Of a stretch of 64,000 bases of DNA, positions 53,343 to 61,546 are shown piece by piece. Under the pieces are notes generated by a model, which saw only the letters and a program-made list of their open reading frames with translations, was not told the origin of the DNA and made no database searches. Numbering within the stretch: position 1 is the stretch's first letter; each line of letters opens with the position of its first letter. The DNA is from Arenibacter sp040216555 (GTDB lineage Bacteria > Bacteroidota > Bacteroidia > Flavobacteriales > Flavobacteriaceae), in assembly GCA_040216555.1 (NCBI GenBank), contig JAVJOW010000038.1, positions 434,001 through 498,000 on the forward strand, written 5' to 3'. The translations under genes were made by a program, and so were the position numbers.

Positions 53343-54098
53343 TTATAATCTAACCGGTATATTATTTCTTTTTAACTCTTCTTTCAAGTCTTTAATTTCG
53401 ATTTCCTTAAAGTGAAAAACGCTCGCCGCTAAAGCTGCATCGGCCTTGCCTTCTATAAATGTATCCGTGAAATGTTGCATATTTCCTGCTCCGCCCGATG
53501 CTATTATTGGAATATTCAATTCGGTCGATAATATGGCCAAAGCTTCGTTGGCAAATCCGTCCTTAGTGCCATCATGGTTCATGGAAGTAAACAGGATTTC
53601 TCCTGCCCCTCGAGCTTCCACTTCCTTTGCCCAGCTAAAAAGATTTAGCTCTGTGGGGACCTTCCCTCCTACCAAATGTACTATCCATTCCCCATCTATT
53701 TGTTTGGCATCTATGGCTACAACTATACATTGGGAGCCAAATTTGGCTACGAGGTCATTGATCAATTGAGGATTTTTTACGGCCGATGAATTTATGGATA
53801 CTTTATCCGCTCCGTTGTGTAGCAAAATATCTACATCTTCCACGGAAGAAATACCACCTCCTACAGTAAACGGAATATTGACTTTTTCAGCAACGCGCAG
53901 CACTAAATCGGCCAATGTTCTCCTCCTCTCCTCTGTAGCGGAAATATCCAGGAAAACAAGCTCGTCCGCTCCGGTTTTGGCATAGATTTCAGCTAGTTCC
54001 ACAGGGTCTCCTGCATCTCGCAGATCTACGAAGTTTATCCCTTTTACCGTTCTACCGTTTTTAATATCCAAACAAGGGATAATTCTTTTTGTTAACAT
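53343..54098 (-). CDS. hisF: Imidazole glycerol phosphate synthase cyclase subunit HisF
   Basis: 251 residues, TIM barrel. Start MLTKRIIPCLDIKNGRTVKG is classical; the catalytic Asp residues are in CLDIKNG and TSMNHDGTKDGF. Phosphate-binding loops VGGGI and ASGGAG are present. It makes the imidazole ring using ammonia from HisH. Follows hisA by 96 bases. Confidence 0.96.
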   Translation of the reverse strand: MLTKRIIPCLDIKNGRTVKGINFVDLRDAGDPVELAEIYAKTGADELVFLDISATEERRRTLADLVLRVAEKVNIPFTVGGGISSVEDVDILLHNGADKVSINSSAVKNPQLINDLVAKFGSQCIVVAIDAKQIDGEWIVHLVGGKVPTELNLFSWAKEVEARGAGEILFTSMNHDGTKDGFANEALAILSTELNIPIIASGGAGNMQHFTDTFIEGKADAALAASVFHFKEIEIKDLKEELKRNNIPVRL

Positions 54099-54194
54099 TG
54101 GGTACTTTTATTTTTGTCTTTGGAGATGAATCCAGTTAATATCTTCAATGCAATTACTAGCTTGTCCCCATTAAACTACAAAGGGATTTATTGG

Positions 54195-54923
54195 TTAAAT
54201 ATCGAGAATAAATTTTTCCAACTGTTTTAAACTAATTCTATTTTCATAAATGGCCTTTCCAATTATGGTTCCCTCGCAGCCCAACTCGGCCAATTTAGGG
54301 AGTTCATCAAAAGTTGAAATACCGCCACTGGCAATTAACAATAATTTAGGCCCGCATTCTTCTAAAATTTTGCGGTACAAATCAAAGGAAGGGCCTTCCA
54401 ACATACCATCTTTGCTAATATCGGTACAGATGACCCCTCTGATACCTTCTTTTTGATACCCTTGGATAAAGGGAATCAGCTCCTCCTTGGATTCTTCCAT
54501 CCAACCGGATACAGCCACCATCTCATCCTTGGCATCTGCTCCTAGAATAATTTTCTCCGGACCGTATTTGTTAATCCAAGAGATAAAGGTTTCCCTGTCT
54601 TTTACAGCAATACTTCCTCCTGTAATTTGATTGGCTCCACTTTCAAACGCTATCCTTAGGTCTTCATCGGTCTTGAGTCCACCCCCGAAATCAATTTTTA
54701 AGTTGGTATTGGAGGCTATTTTTTCCAGCACATTATGATTTACAATGTGCTTGGATTTGGCGCCGTCCAAATCTACTAAATGTAGGTATTCTATCCCATG
54801 GGATTCAAACTCCTTTGCCACTTCCAAGGGATTCTCATTGTAAATCTTCTTGGTATCGTAGTCTCCTTTCGAAAGTCTAACACATTTTCCTTCAATGATG
54901 TCTATTGCAGGTATTATTCTCAT
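54195..54923 (-). CDS. hisA: Phosphoribosylformimino-5-aminoimidazole carboxamide ribotide isomerase HisA
   Basis: 242 residues, TIM barrel. Catalytic Asp residues lie in IPAIDIIEGKCVRL and CTDISKDGML; phosphate loops in DFGGGLK and ASGGIST. Length normal. It isomerises ProFAR. Between hisH and hisF. Confidence 0.95.
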   Translation of the reverse strand: MRIIPAIDIIEGKCVRLSKGDYDTKKIYNENPLEVAKEFESHGIEYLHLVDLDGAKSKHIVNHNVLEKIASNTNLKIDFGGGLKTDEDLRIAFESGANQITGGSIAVKDRETFISWINKYGPEKIILGADAKDEMVAVSGWMEESKEELIPFIQGYQKEGIRGVICTDISKDGMLEGPSFDLYRKILEECGPKLLLIASGGISTFDELPKLAELGCEGTIIGKAIYENRISLKQLEKFILDI

Positions 54924-54956
54924 TTTTGTTTTTATTAAATACCAATTGGTATTTAT

Positions 54957-55553
54957 TTATATTGGGGTCTCTATAGTTTCGATAAAATTTCTAAGAATCT
55001 GCTCCCCTGCCTCACTGCTCTTTTCCGGGTGAAATTGAGTTCCATAAAAATTATCTTTTTTTAGGGCTGCACTATACCCCAAACCATATTCAGCTTCGGC
55101 TATGGTCTCTTCGCACAATGGGGCATAAAAACTGTGCACTAAATAAATATGCTCTTTTTCTTTGACGTTCTTGAATAAATCGGATTTCAAATTGGTAATT
55201 TGATTCCATCCAATTTGTGGAACTTTTACCTCTTTGGAAAATTTAACCACATCTACATCAAAAATACCAAGGCCCTGTGTATCTCCTTCTTGGGAGGAAT
55301 GACACATTAACTGCATCCCGAGGCAAATTCCCAATACCGGCTGTGTTAATTTGGGTATAATTTGGTCCAATTTACTTTCGCGTAATTTTTTCATGGCACT
55401 GCTGGCTTCTCCCACACCCGGAAAAATAACTTTATCCGCTGCCATGATCTCATCTGCCGCTTTACTCAAGATAGCTTCGTATCCCAAGCGTTGAAAGGCA
55501 AATTTAATGCTCTGTATATTTCCAGCTCCGTAATCTATAATTACTATTTTCAT
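54957..55553 (-). CDS. hisH: Imidazole glycerol phosphate synthase glutaminase subunit HisH
   Basis: 198 residues, class I glutamine amidotransferase. The catalytic Cys is in LGICLGMQLM, the His and Glu in GTQFHPEKSS. Start MKIVIIDYGAGNIQSI is classical. It supplies ammonia to HisF. Between hisB and hisA. Confidence 0.96.
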   Translation of the reverse strand: MKIVIIDYGAGNIQSIKFAFQRLGYEAILSKAADEIMAADKVIFPGVGEASSAMKKLRESKLDQIIPKLTQPVLGICLGMQLMCHSSQEGDTQGLGIFDVDVVKFSKEVKVPQIGWNQITNLKSDLFKNVKEKEHIYLVHSFYAPLCEETIAEAEYGLGYSAALKKDNFYGTQFHPEKSSEAGEQILRNFIETIETPI

Positions 55554-55584
55554 TTTCTTTGTCCCTAGGACTTATTTATTTTTT

Positions 55585-56763
55585 CTATAATACACCTTTG
55601 GTACTTGGCAGCACCATTTTTTCTACATCGCGTTTAACGGCCATCTTAATGGCCTTGGCAAACGCCTTGAAAATGGCCTCGATCTTATGGTGTTCGTTCT
55701 GGCCTTCGGCCTTGATATTTAGGTTGGCCTTAGCTCCATCTGTAAAAGATTTAAAAAAATGATAAAACATTTCCGTGGGCATTTTACCTATCATTTCCCT
55801 TTTAAATTCTGTTTCCCATACCAACCAGTTTCGCCCGCCGAAATCAATGGCTGCCTGTGCCAGACAGTCGTCCATGGGCAAACAGAAACCGTAGCGTTCG
55901 ATACCCAATTTATTGCCCAAGGCTTTATGGAATACTTCGCCCAATGCTATGGCGGTGTCTTCAATGGTATGGTGTTCATCCACTTCCAGATCTCCTTTAA
56001 CTTTTATTTCCAGGTCCATTTGGCCATGACGCGCCAATTGATCCAACATATGATCAAAGAAGTCCAACCCTGTGCTGATATCACTTTTTCCGGTACCGTC
56101 TAAATTGAGTTTTATAAAAATATTGGTTTCATTGGTTTTGCGCGTTATTTCCGATACCCGGTCTTTCAGTTTTAAAAATTCGTAAATTTTCTCCCAGTCA
56201 TTGCTTTCAAGGGCTATATAATTATCCAATTCCTCTCTTTTAACAGATATTTCCCCAGTCCCCAAATTGGTATTGTCATTGATGAAGATTCCTTTGGCCC
56301 CTAAATTCTTGGCCAGTTCCACATCGGTCAAGCGGTCCCCAATTACAAAAGAATTGACTAGATCGTATTCTTTGGAAAAGTATTCGGTAAGCAATCCGGT
56401 TCCCGGTTTTCGGGTATTGGCGTTTTGGTGGGGGAATGTCCGATCCAGAAACACCTTGTCAAAAACAACACCTTCATTTTCAAAGGATTTTAGGATAAAA
56501 TTATGTACAGGCCAGAAGGTGTGCTCAGGAAAAATATCGGTCCCCAATCCATCCTGATTAGTAATCATCACCAATTCATAATCCAATTCCTTGGCTATTT
56601 TACCCAAAAAAGTAAAGGCCTTGGGATAGAACACCATTTTTTCAAAAGAATCGATTTGTTCATCTACGGTTTCCTTGATAATAGTGCCGTCCCTGTCTAT
56701 AAAAAGCACTTTTTTCGCCTTCTGGATCCCTTGTGGGGAATTTGTATTTGTATCCGGACTCAT
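55585..56763 (-). CDS. hisB: Bifunctional histidinol-phosphatase / imidazoleglycerol-phosphate dehydratase HisB
   Basis: 392 residues. The HAD-type phosphatase domain (about 15-190) has the nucleophile Asp in FIDRDGTII and NTRKPGTGLL. The dehydratase domain (about 200-392) has GLDFFDHMLDQLARHG, DEHHTIEDTAIALGE and QNEHHKIEAIFKAF with the manganese-binding His residues. The fusion is typical of Bacteroidota and gamma-proteobacteria. Catalyses steps 7 and 9. Four bases after hisC. Confidence 0.95.
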   Translation of the reverse strand: MSPDTNTNSPQGIQKAKKVLFIDRDGTIIKETVDEQIDSFEKMVFYPKAFTFLGKIAKELDYELVMITNQDGLGTDIFPEHTFWPVHNFILKSFENEGVVFDKVFLDRTFPHQNANTRKPGTGLLTEYFSKEYDLVNSFVIGDRLTDVELAKNLGAKGIFINDNTNLGTGEISVKREELDNYIALESNDWEKIYEFLKLKDRVSEITRKTNETNIFIKLNLDGTGKSDISTGLDFFDHMLDQLARHGQMDLEIKVKGDLEVDEHHTIEDTAIALGEVFHKALGNKLGIERYGFCLPMDDCLAQAAIDFGGRNWLVWETEFKREMIGKMPTEMFYHFFKSFTDGAKANLNIKAEGQNEHHKIEAIFKAFAKAIKMAVKRDVEKMVLPSTKGVL

Positions 56764-56767
56764 AGTA

Positions 56768-57847
56768 TTATATGGTTGTTATATTCTGCAATGCACTTAT
56801 TAATATCTTATTTTCCTCCTTGGTACCTACAGTAAATCTCAAGGTGTTTTCACAAAGGGGCTGAGTTGTTCTGTTTCGGACAACGATACCTTTTTTTAGC
56901 AATTGATTATATCTTTTGGTAGCATCATCCACTTTGGCCAATACAAAATTGGCATCGGAAGGATATATCTTTTCCACGAAGTCTACTTGACCCAATACTT
57001 TAACAAGAGCTTCCCGTTCCGTTAAAATATCCGATACCTCCAAATTAACCGCATTTGCGTCCAAAACCCTTTCCAGGGCTCTTTGCTGGGTCAATTCATT
57101 TACGTTGTACGGAGGTTTAATTTTGTTCAATATCGAGATAATTTCTTCTGAAGCGTAACATGTACCCAATCGTATTCCGGCCATTCCATAGGCTTTGGAT
57201 AAGGTTTGGGTAACTACCAGATTGGGATAGTTGGATAATTCCGTAATCCAGCTTTTTTCACTTGAAAAGTCGACATAAGCTTCATCTACTACGACCAATC
57301 CACTAAAACTGTCCAATAACTCCCTTATACTGCTATTGGAAAAACTATTCCCGGTTGGATTGTTCGGGGAACACAGAAATAACAATTTGCTTTTGTCGTC
57401 GGCTATCCTAAGTATTTCAGGTACATTGGGTTCAAAATCCTGTGTTAAAAGTACCTCTCTATTCTCCACGTTGTTAATACCCGCAAGTACCTTGTACATG
57501 CCATAGGTTGGAGGTAAGCTTATAATGTTGTCCTCTTTGGGTTCACAAAAAGCCCTAAAAATTAGATCCAGTATTTCATCGCTGCCGTTGCCCAATAGAA
57601 GCTGTTGGGAAGAAACTCCCTTTCTTTCTGCCAATACTTCTTTTAAACGCCTTTGGTGCGGATCGGGATATCTATTTACCCCAGTTTCAAAAGGATTTTC
57701 ATTGGCATCCAAAAACACCATTTTGGAGCCGTCCGAAACATATTCATCCCTTGCGGAAGAATAGGGGCTCAGCCCCTTTACGTTTTCCCGTACTATATTG
57801 TTGATATCGAATATTTTCGTTTTCATTCTTTTTATACTTTTCGCCAT
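56768..57847 (-). CDS. hisC: Histidinol-phosphate aminotransferase HisC
   Basis: 359 residues. The PLP Lys is in TQTLSKAYGMAGIR; CSPNNPTGN and DEAYVDFS are the other family motifs. The substrate-side start is NIVRENVKGLSPYSSARDE. A start seven codons further in (57826, MKTKIFD) may be the true one, because the upstream residues are basic and poorly conserved. Transfers an amino group to imidazole acetol phosphate. Between hisD and hisB. Confidence 0.93.
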   Translation of the reverse strand: MAKSIKRMKTKIFDINNIVRENVKGLSPYSSARDEYVSDGSKMVFLDANENPFETGVNRYPDPHQRRLKEVLAERKGVSSQQLLLGNGSDEILDLIFRAFCEPKEDNIISLPPTYGMYKVLAGINNVENREVLLTQDFEPNVPEILRIADDKSKLLFLCSPNNPTGNSFSNSSIRELLDSFSGLVVVDEAYVDFSSEKSWITELSNYPNLVVTQTLSKAYGMAGIRLGTCYASEEIISILNKIKPPYNVNELTQQRALERVLDANAVNLEVSDILTEREALVKVLGQVDFVEKIYPSDANFVLAKVDDATKRYNQLLKKGIVVRNRTTQPLCENTLRFTVGTKEENKILISALQNITTI

Positions 57848-57894
57848 TGGGTTCCACTAGTATACAGGTGTTTCGCCTGAATACATTGGCACCA

Positions 57895-59178
57895 TTATTT
57901 TAAACTGTCCAATCTAAGGGTTACTGCATTTTTATGGGCCTGTAGCCCTTCGGCTTCGGCCATCAATTCTATGGTCCTACCAATTTCCTGGATTCCTTTT
58001 TTAGATATTTTTTGAAAGGTCATGCTCTTCATAAAACTATCCAAGTTTACTCCGCTATACTGCTTGGCATATCCGTTGGTGGGTAGGGTATGATTGGTTC
58101 CCGATGCGTAATCCCCAGCACTTTCAGGGGTGTAATTTCCAATAAAAACAGAACCGGCATTATAGGTTTGTTCTAAATAAAACTCCTCGTTTTGAACACA
58201 TAAAATGTAGTGCTCAGGTCCGTACTCATTTATTAGATCTACAGCAGTCTGTTCGTCCTCCACGAAGATCAACTTACTATTGGCGATGGCCTTTACGGCT
58301 ATTTCCTTTCTGGGAAGGTCCTTAATTTGCTTGGCCACCTCAGCTTCAACCGCATCTATTAGGGTTTTTGAAGTGGATACCAAAATGACCTGACTATCCA
58401 CCCCGTGTTCCGCCTGACTCAATAGATCGGAGGCCACAAATGCGACATTGGCTGTATCATCGGCCATGACCAAAAGTTCACTGGGACCGGCTGGCATATC
58501 TATGGCTATTCCGTATTTAGTGGCAATTTGTTTTGCAACAGTCACAAATTGGTTTCCCGGCCCAAATATTTTATACACCGGAGGAATGGTTTCCGTACCA
58601 AAGGTCATACTGGCAATGGCTTGGATGCCACCCACCTTGAATATTTTGGTAACCCCACATAGGTTGGCAGCATATAAAATGGCTGGGTGTACTTTGCCTT
58701 CCTTGTTGGGAGGGGTACACAGGATAATTTCTTTGCACCCTGCAATATTGGCTGGTATGGCCAACATTAAAATGGTGGAAAACAAAGGGGCGGTACCCCC
58801 TGGAATATATAATCCTACTTTTTGGATAGGCCTTTTTTCTTGCCAGCATTGTACGCCATCTGCTGTCTCTACTGTAATTCTTTCGGTTTTTTGGGCCTTG
58901 TGAAATTTTTCAATATTATTTTTAGCTTGTTGAATAGCTGCCTTTAAATCGATGGAAATCAATTCATTGGATTCCTCGATTTCTATGGCTGGTACTAATG
59001 CATCCTGTAAGACTACACCATCAAACTTTTTGGTGTAGCTACTTACAACGGTATCCCCCCCGGCCTTTATTTCCTTGAAAACCGAGTTAACGATATCCTC
59101 GATATCGGAGACCGATTGAGTAGGCCGTTTTAAAACGGTCTTCCATTGTGCTCTTTTCGGATTGTATATTTTGTTCAT
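57895..59178 (-). CDS. hisD: Histidinol dehydrogenase HisD
   Basis: 427 residues. Motifs include YIPGGTAPLFSTILML, KIFGPGNQFVTVAKQ, DMPAGPSELLVMAD and the zinc/catalytic region with DLLSQAEHGVDSQ, GPEHYIL and GTNHTLPT. Zinc enzyme that oxidises histidinol to histidine in the last two steps. Two bases after the acetyltransferase gene. Confidence 0.96.
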   Translation of the reverse strand: MNKIYNPKRAQWKTVLKRPTQSVSDIEDIVNSVFKEIKAGGDTVVSSYTKKFDGVVLQDALVPAIEIEESNELISIDLKAAIQQAKNNIEKFHKAQKTERITVETADGVQCWQEKRPIQKVGLYIPGGTAPLFSTILMLAIPANIAGCKEIILCTPPNKEGKVHPAILYAANLCGVTKIFKVGGIQAIASMTFGTETIPPVYKIFGPGNQFVTVAKQIATKYGIAIDMPAGPSELLVMADDTANVAFVASDLLSQAEHGVDSQVILVSTSKTLIDAVEAEVAKQIKDLPRKEIAVKAIANSKLIFVEDEQTAVDLINEYGPEHYILCVQNEEFYLEQTYNAGSVFIGNYTPESAGDYASGTNHTLPTNGYAKQYSGVNLDSFMKSMTFQKISKKGIQEIGRTIELMAEAEGLQAHKNAVTLRLDSLK

Positions 59179-59180
59179 TC

Positions 59181-59612
59181 CTATAATACTTTTTGCATGT
59201 GGTAACCTATAGCCTTATAACCTTGGTTGTTCCAAAACTGAATTCCTTTCTCATTATTAATATAGCAGTTGATCTCAGTGGTATTGCATCCAATTTCCAA
59301 CCCATAGTTTAAAACCTGATCCAACATTAATTTTCCAACCCCAGAACTTCTATATTCCGGTAATACAAATACATTGTCCGGTTCCAGATGTCTACCTATG
59401 TAGAGTTTATTTAAAACCCATACCCCACAAATGCCGATTAATTCTTCCTTATCATAAGCGCCCAAACATTGATATCCGTCCATGAGCATATCTTGCAATC
59501 TCTTTTTAAGGGTTTCGAAAGGAATTTTATAGTTGTTTAGCATTTGTACCAAAGGCAAAATTTCATTCATATTCTCCTTTGGAATGAACCTTATTTGAAA
59601 CTCAGTAACCAT
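59181..59612 (-). CDS. GNAT-family acetyltransferase inserted in the his operon
   Basis: 143 residues. The acetyl-CoA motif is VLPEYRSSGVGKLMLDQVL (RSSGVG loop), preceded by the beta-strand stretch LYIGRHLEPDNVFV. The C-terminal INNEKGIQFWNNQGYKAIG is typical of GNAT proteins. It lies between hisG (7-base spacer) and hisD (2-base spacer), so it is co-transcribed and under the same attenuation. No known step of histidine synthesis needs an acetyltransferase. It may act on a histidine intermediate or derivative, or just be a passenger; that is inference. Confidence 0.88.
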   Translation of the reverse strand: MVTEFQIRFIPKENMNEILPLVQMLNNYKIPFETLKKRLQDMLMDGYQCLGAYDKEELIGICGVWVLNKLYIGRHLEPDNVFVLPEYRSSGVGKLMLDQVLNYGLEIGCNTTEINCYINNEKGIQFWNNQGYKAIGYHMQKVL

Positions 59613-59619
59613 AGCACTA

Positions 59620-60477
59620 TTACAACACCATCTTTTCTATTGGGCAAACCAATATTCCCTCTGCTCCTGCTTTTTTGAGCTCTTGGATTACTTCCCAGAA
59701 CTTATCCTTATTGATTACGGTATGTACGGAACTCCATCCTTCTTCGGCCAAAGGAAGCACGGTTGGACTCCTCATGCCCGGTAATAATGCAATAATGTCA
59801 TTTAGTTTGTTGTTTGGTGCGTTCAAAAGAACATACTTGGATTGTCTGGCACGTAATACCGATTGGATCCTAAACCTTAGGTCTTCCAACAAGACCGTTC
59901 GCTCCTTGGAAATTTGTGGAGAAACGGCCAGTACGGCTTCACTGGTCAACATTACCTCAACTTCCTTTAAATTGTTTTTAAACAGCGTACTGCCACTGGA
60001 AACAATATCGCAAATAGCATCAGCCAAGCCAATATTTGGGGCAATTTCTACTGAACCATTTATAATGTGAAGATCCGCTTTTACCCCTTTGCTATCCAAA
60101 TAATTTTTAACGGTATTGGGATAGGAAGTGGCAATCCTTTTACCTTCAAAATCGGTGACCGATTTGTACTTGACCGATTTGGGTACCGCCAAGGATACTT
60201 TACATTTGGAAAACCCCAGTTTCTCGGCAATGGAAATGTCCTCACCTTTTTCTATGAGGACATTTTCGCCAATAATCGCAATATCTACGACCCCATCCCT
60301 AAGATATTGGGGAATATCCCCATTTCTAAGATAGAAAACCTCCAAAGGAAAATTTCTGGAAGAAGCCTTAAGCTGGTCTTTTCCATTGTCTATGGAAATA
60401 CCGCAGTCTTTTAATATTTGAAGTGAGTCTTCGTTTAATCGGCCGCTTTTTTGGATCGCAATTCTAATTTTTTTCAT
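59620..60477 (-). CDS. hisG: ATP phosphoribosyltransferase HisG (long form)
   Basis: 285 residues, the long HisG form with a C-terminal ACT-like regulatory domain. Motifs: KKIRIAIQKSGRLNEDS, AIIGENVLIEKGED, the PRPP-binding ADAICDIVSSGSTLFKNNL, and a regulatory part with LLPGMRSPTVLPLAEEGWSSVH. It catalyses the committed step and is normally feedback-inhibited by histidine. First structural gene of the operon, 42 bases after the attenuator terminator. Confidence 0.96.
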   Translation of the reverse strand: MKKIRIAIQKSGRLNEDSLQILKDCGISIDNGKDQLKASSRNFPLEVFYLRNGDIPQYLRDGVVDIAIIGENVLIEKGEDISIAEKLGFSKCKVSLAVPKSVKYKSVTDFEGKRIATSYPNTVKNYLDSKGVKADLHIINGSVEIAPNIGLADAICDIVSSGSTLFKNNLKEVEVMLTSEAVLAVSPQISKERTVLLEDLRFRIQSVLRARQSKYVLLNAPNNKLNDIIALLPGMRSPTVLPLAEEGWSSVHTVINKDKFWEVIQELKKAGAEGILVCPIEKMVL

Positions 60478-60518
60478 TTTTGGTATTTTGTTTTTGGCCT
60501 GAACAAATCTAACAGGTT

Positions 60519-60555
60519 GTTAAATACAAAACCCGTTTGATTGCTCAAACGGGTT
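60519..60555 (-). terminator. his operon attenuator terminator
   Basis: On the minus strand an 11-base stem AACCCGTTTGA pairs with TCAAACGGGTT around a GCAA loop (60530-60540 with 60545-60555). A moderate T-rich tail (TTTTGTATTT) follows. It sits between a His-rich leader peptide and hisG. This is where an attenuator belongs; transcription would stop here when histidine is plentiful. Confidence 0.85.
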
Positions 60556-60585
60556 AGAATATAGTTTAGATACAACAATACATTC

Positions 60586-60642
60586 CTAGCTCGCTTGATT
60601 GCAAGTGAAGAAATGATGGTGATGTGTCCTGTTATTTTTCAT
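60586..60642 (-). CDS. hisL: Histidine operon leader peptide
   Basis: 18 residues, ATG to TAG, sequence starting MKNNRTHHHHFF and ending CNQAS. Codons 7-10 are four consecutive His codons (60613-60624), the classical sensor of charged tRNA-His in attenuation. It lies directly ahead of the terminator at 60519-60555 and hisG. Its late codons contain TCAAGCG (60592-60598), which can pair (with one G-T wobble) with CGTTTGA of the terminator's first arm. A ribosome stalled on the His codons would leave that segment free for an antiterminator. What is seen is the peptide, the codons and the pairings; the mechanism is inferred from known his leaders. Confidence 0.88.
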   Translation of the reverse strand: MKNNRTHHHHFFTCNQAS

Positions 60643-60649
60643 GATAATG

Positions 60650-60657
60650 CAAAATTA
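60650..60657 (-). promoter_or_regulatory. Candidate -7 promoter box of the his operon
   Basis: On the minus strand it reads TAATTTTG, a full match to TAnnTTTG. A TTTT lies about 20 bases upstream in place of TTTG. The box ends only 7 bases before the leader ATG, so the leader peptide mRNA would have a very short or no 5' untranslated region. Confidence 0.5.
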
Positions 60658-60718
60658 AAACTATTTTTCAACCTTGGAAAATTTATACGGAACAATTTAT
60701 TTTAAAATTGTTAAATTA

Positions 60719-61534
60719 TTATTGATTCCCTAGTATAATCGGCATTCCTGACTCCCCACTTCCAATAACGATTACCTTGGCATTGGGAGATTCCGACAAT
60801 TTTATGGTAGCATCAATACCTTTATCCCTTAATATCTTATCTGTCAAAGAGGCACTAAGTATGGTGTTGGCATCTGCCTTACCCTGAGCCTCTATAATTA
60901 CTTTCTGGGCTTCCTTCTGTGCAGTAACCAATCGAAATTCATATTCCAAGGATTCCTGTTCCTGTTTAAGTTTACGCTCTATAGCTTCCTTAATGGTAGC
61001 TGGCAGGGTTACATCCCTCACCAATATTTCGTTGAGTTGAATATACTGCCCATCTACAATTTTTTGGGTCTCTTCAAAAATTTCTTGTTGTATGGCATCC
61101 CTTTTACTGGAATATAGTTGTTCCGGGGTATATCTTCCTACAACACTACGAGCAGCAGATCTAATGGTAGGCAATAGCACACGTTGAATATATTCCGTGC
61201 CCTTTTCCTGGTGCAATTTTCCAATAAATTCCCGTTTAGGCTCGAACCAGGCAGAAGCTTCCAATTTAATTTCAAGTCCGTTGGAGGACAATACCTGCAT
61301 TTTTTCCAAGACTTCTTGCTGCCTCACCTCATATATAAAAACCTTGTTCCAAGGTGCTACAAGATGGAATCCTTCACCTAAAGGAGGTTCATCTGTCACC
61401 ACACCGCCAGCAAAAGTTTTATATAACACTCCTGCTTCCCCTGAGCCAATGGTAACGGCCGATTTTGAAATTAATATTACAAGAACTATTAGGGCGAATA
61501 TGGCCGGTAATGCAATTTTTGGTAATTTATCCAT
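60719..61534 (-). CDS. Prohibitin/SPFH-domain membrane protein
   Basis: 271 residues. An N-terminal membrane anchor (about 8-24) precedes the SPFH/band-7 domain (about 30-200, with SGEAGVLYKTFAGGVV and IRSAARSVVGRYTPEQLYSSKRD). A coiled-coil region with QKEAQKVIIEAQGKADAN follows. This is the prohibitin pattern, which forms ring assemblies that organise membranes or protect membrane proteins. The short polar C-terminus ends GNQ. Follows the vWA membrane protein by 12 bases, so they share a transcript. Confidence 0.88.
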   Translation of the reverse strand: MDKLPKIALPAIFALIVLVILISKSAVTIGSGEAGVLYKTFAGGVVTDEPPLGEGFHLVAPWNKVFIYEVRQQEVLEKMQVLSSNGLEIKLEASAWFEPKREFIGKLHQEKGTEYIQRVLLPTIRSAARSVVGRYTPEQLYSSKRDAIQQEIFEETQKIVDGQYIQLNEILVRDVTLPATIKEAIERKLKQEQESLEYEFRLVTAQKEAQKVIIEAQGKADANTILSASLTDKILRDKGIDATIKLSESPNAKVIVIGSGESGMPIILGNQ

Positions 61535-61546
61535 TTATTATATTTA

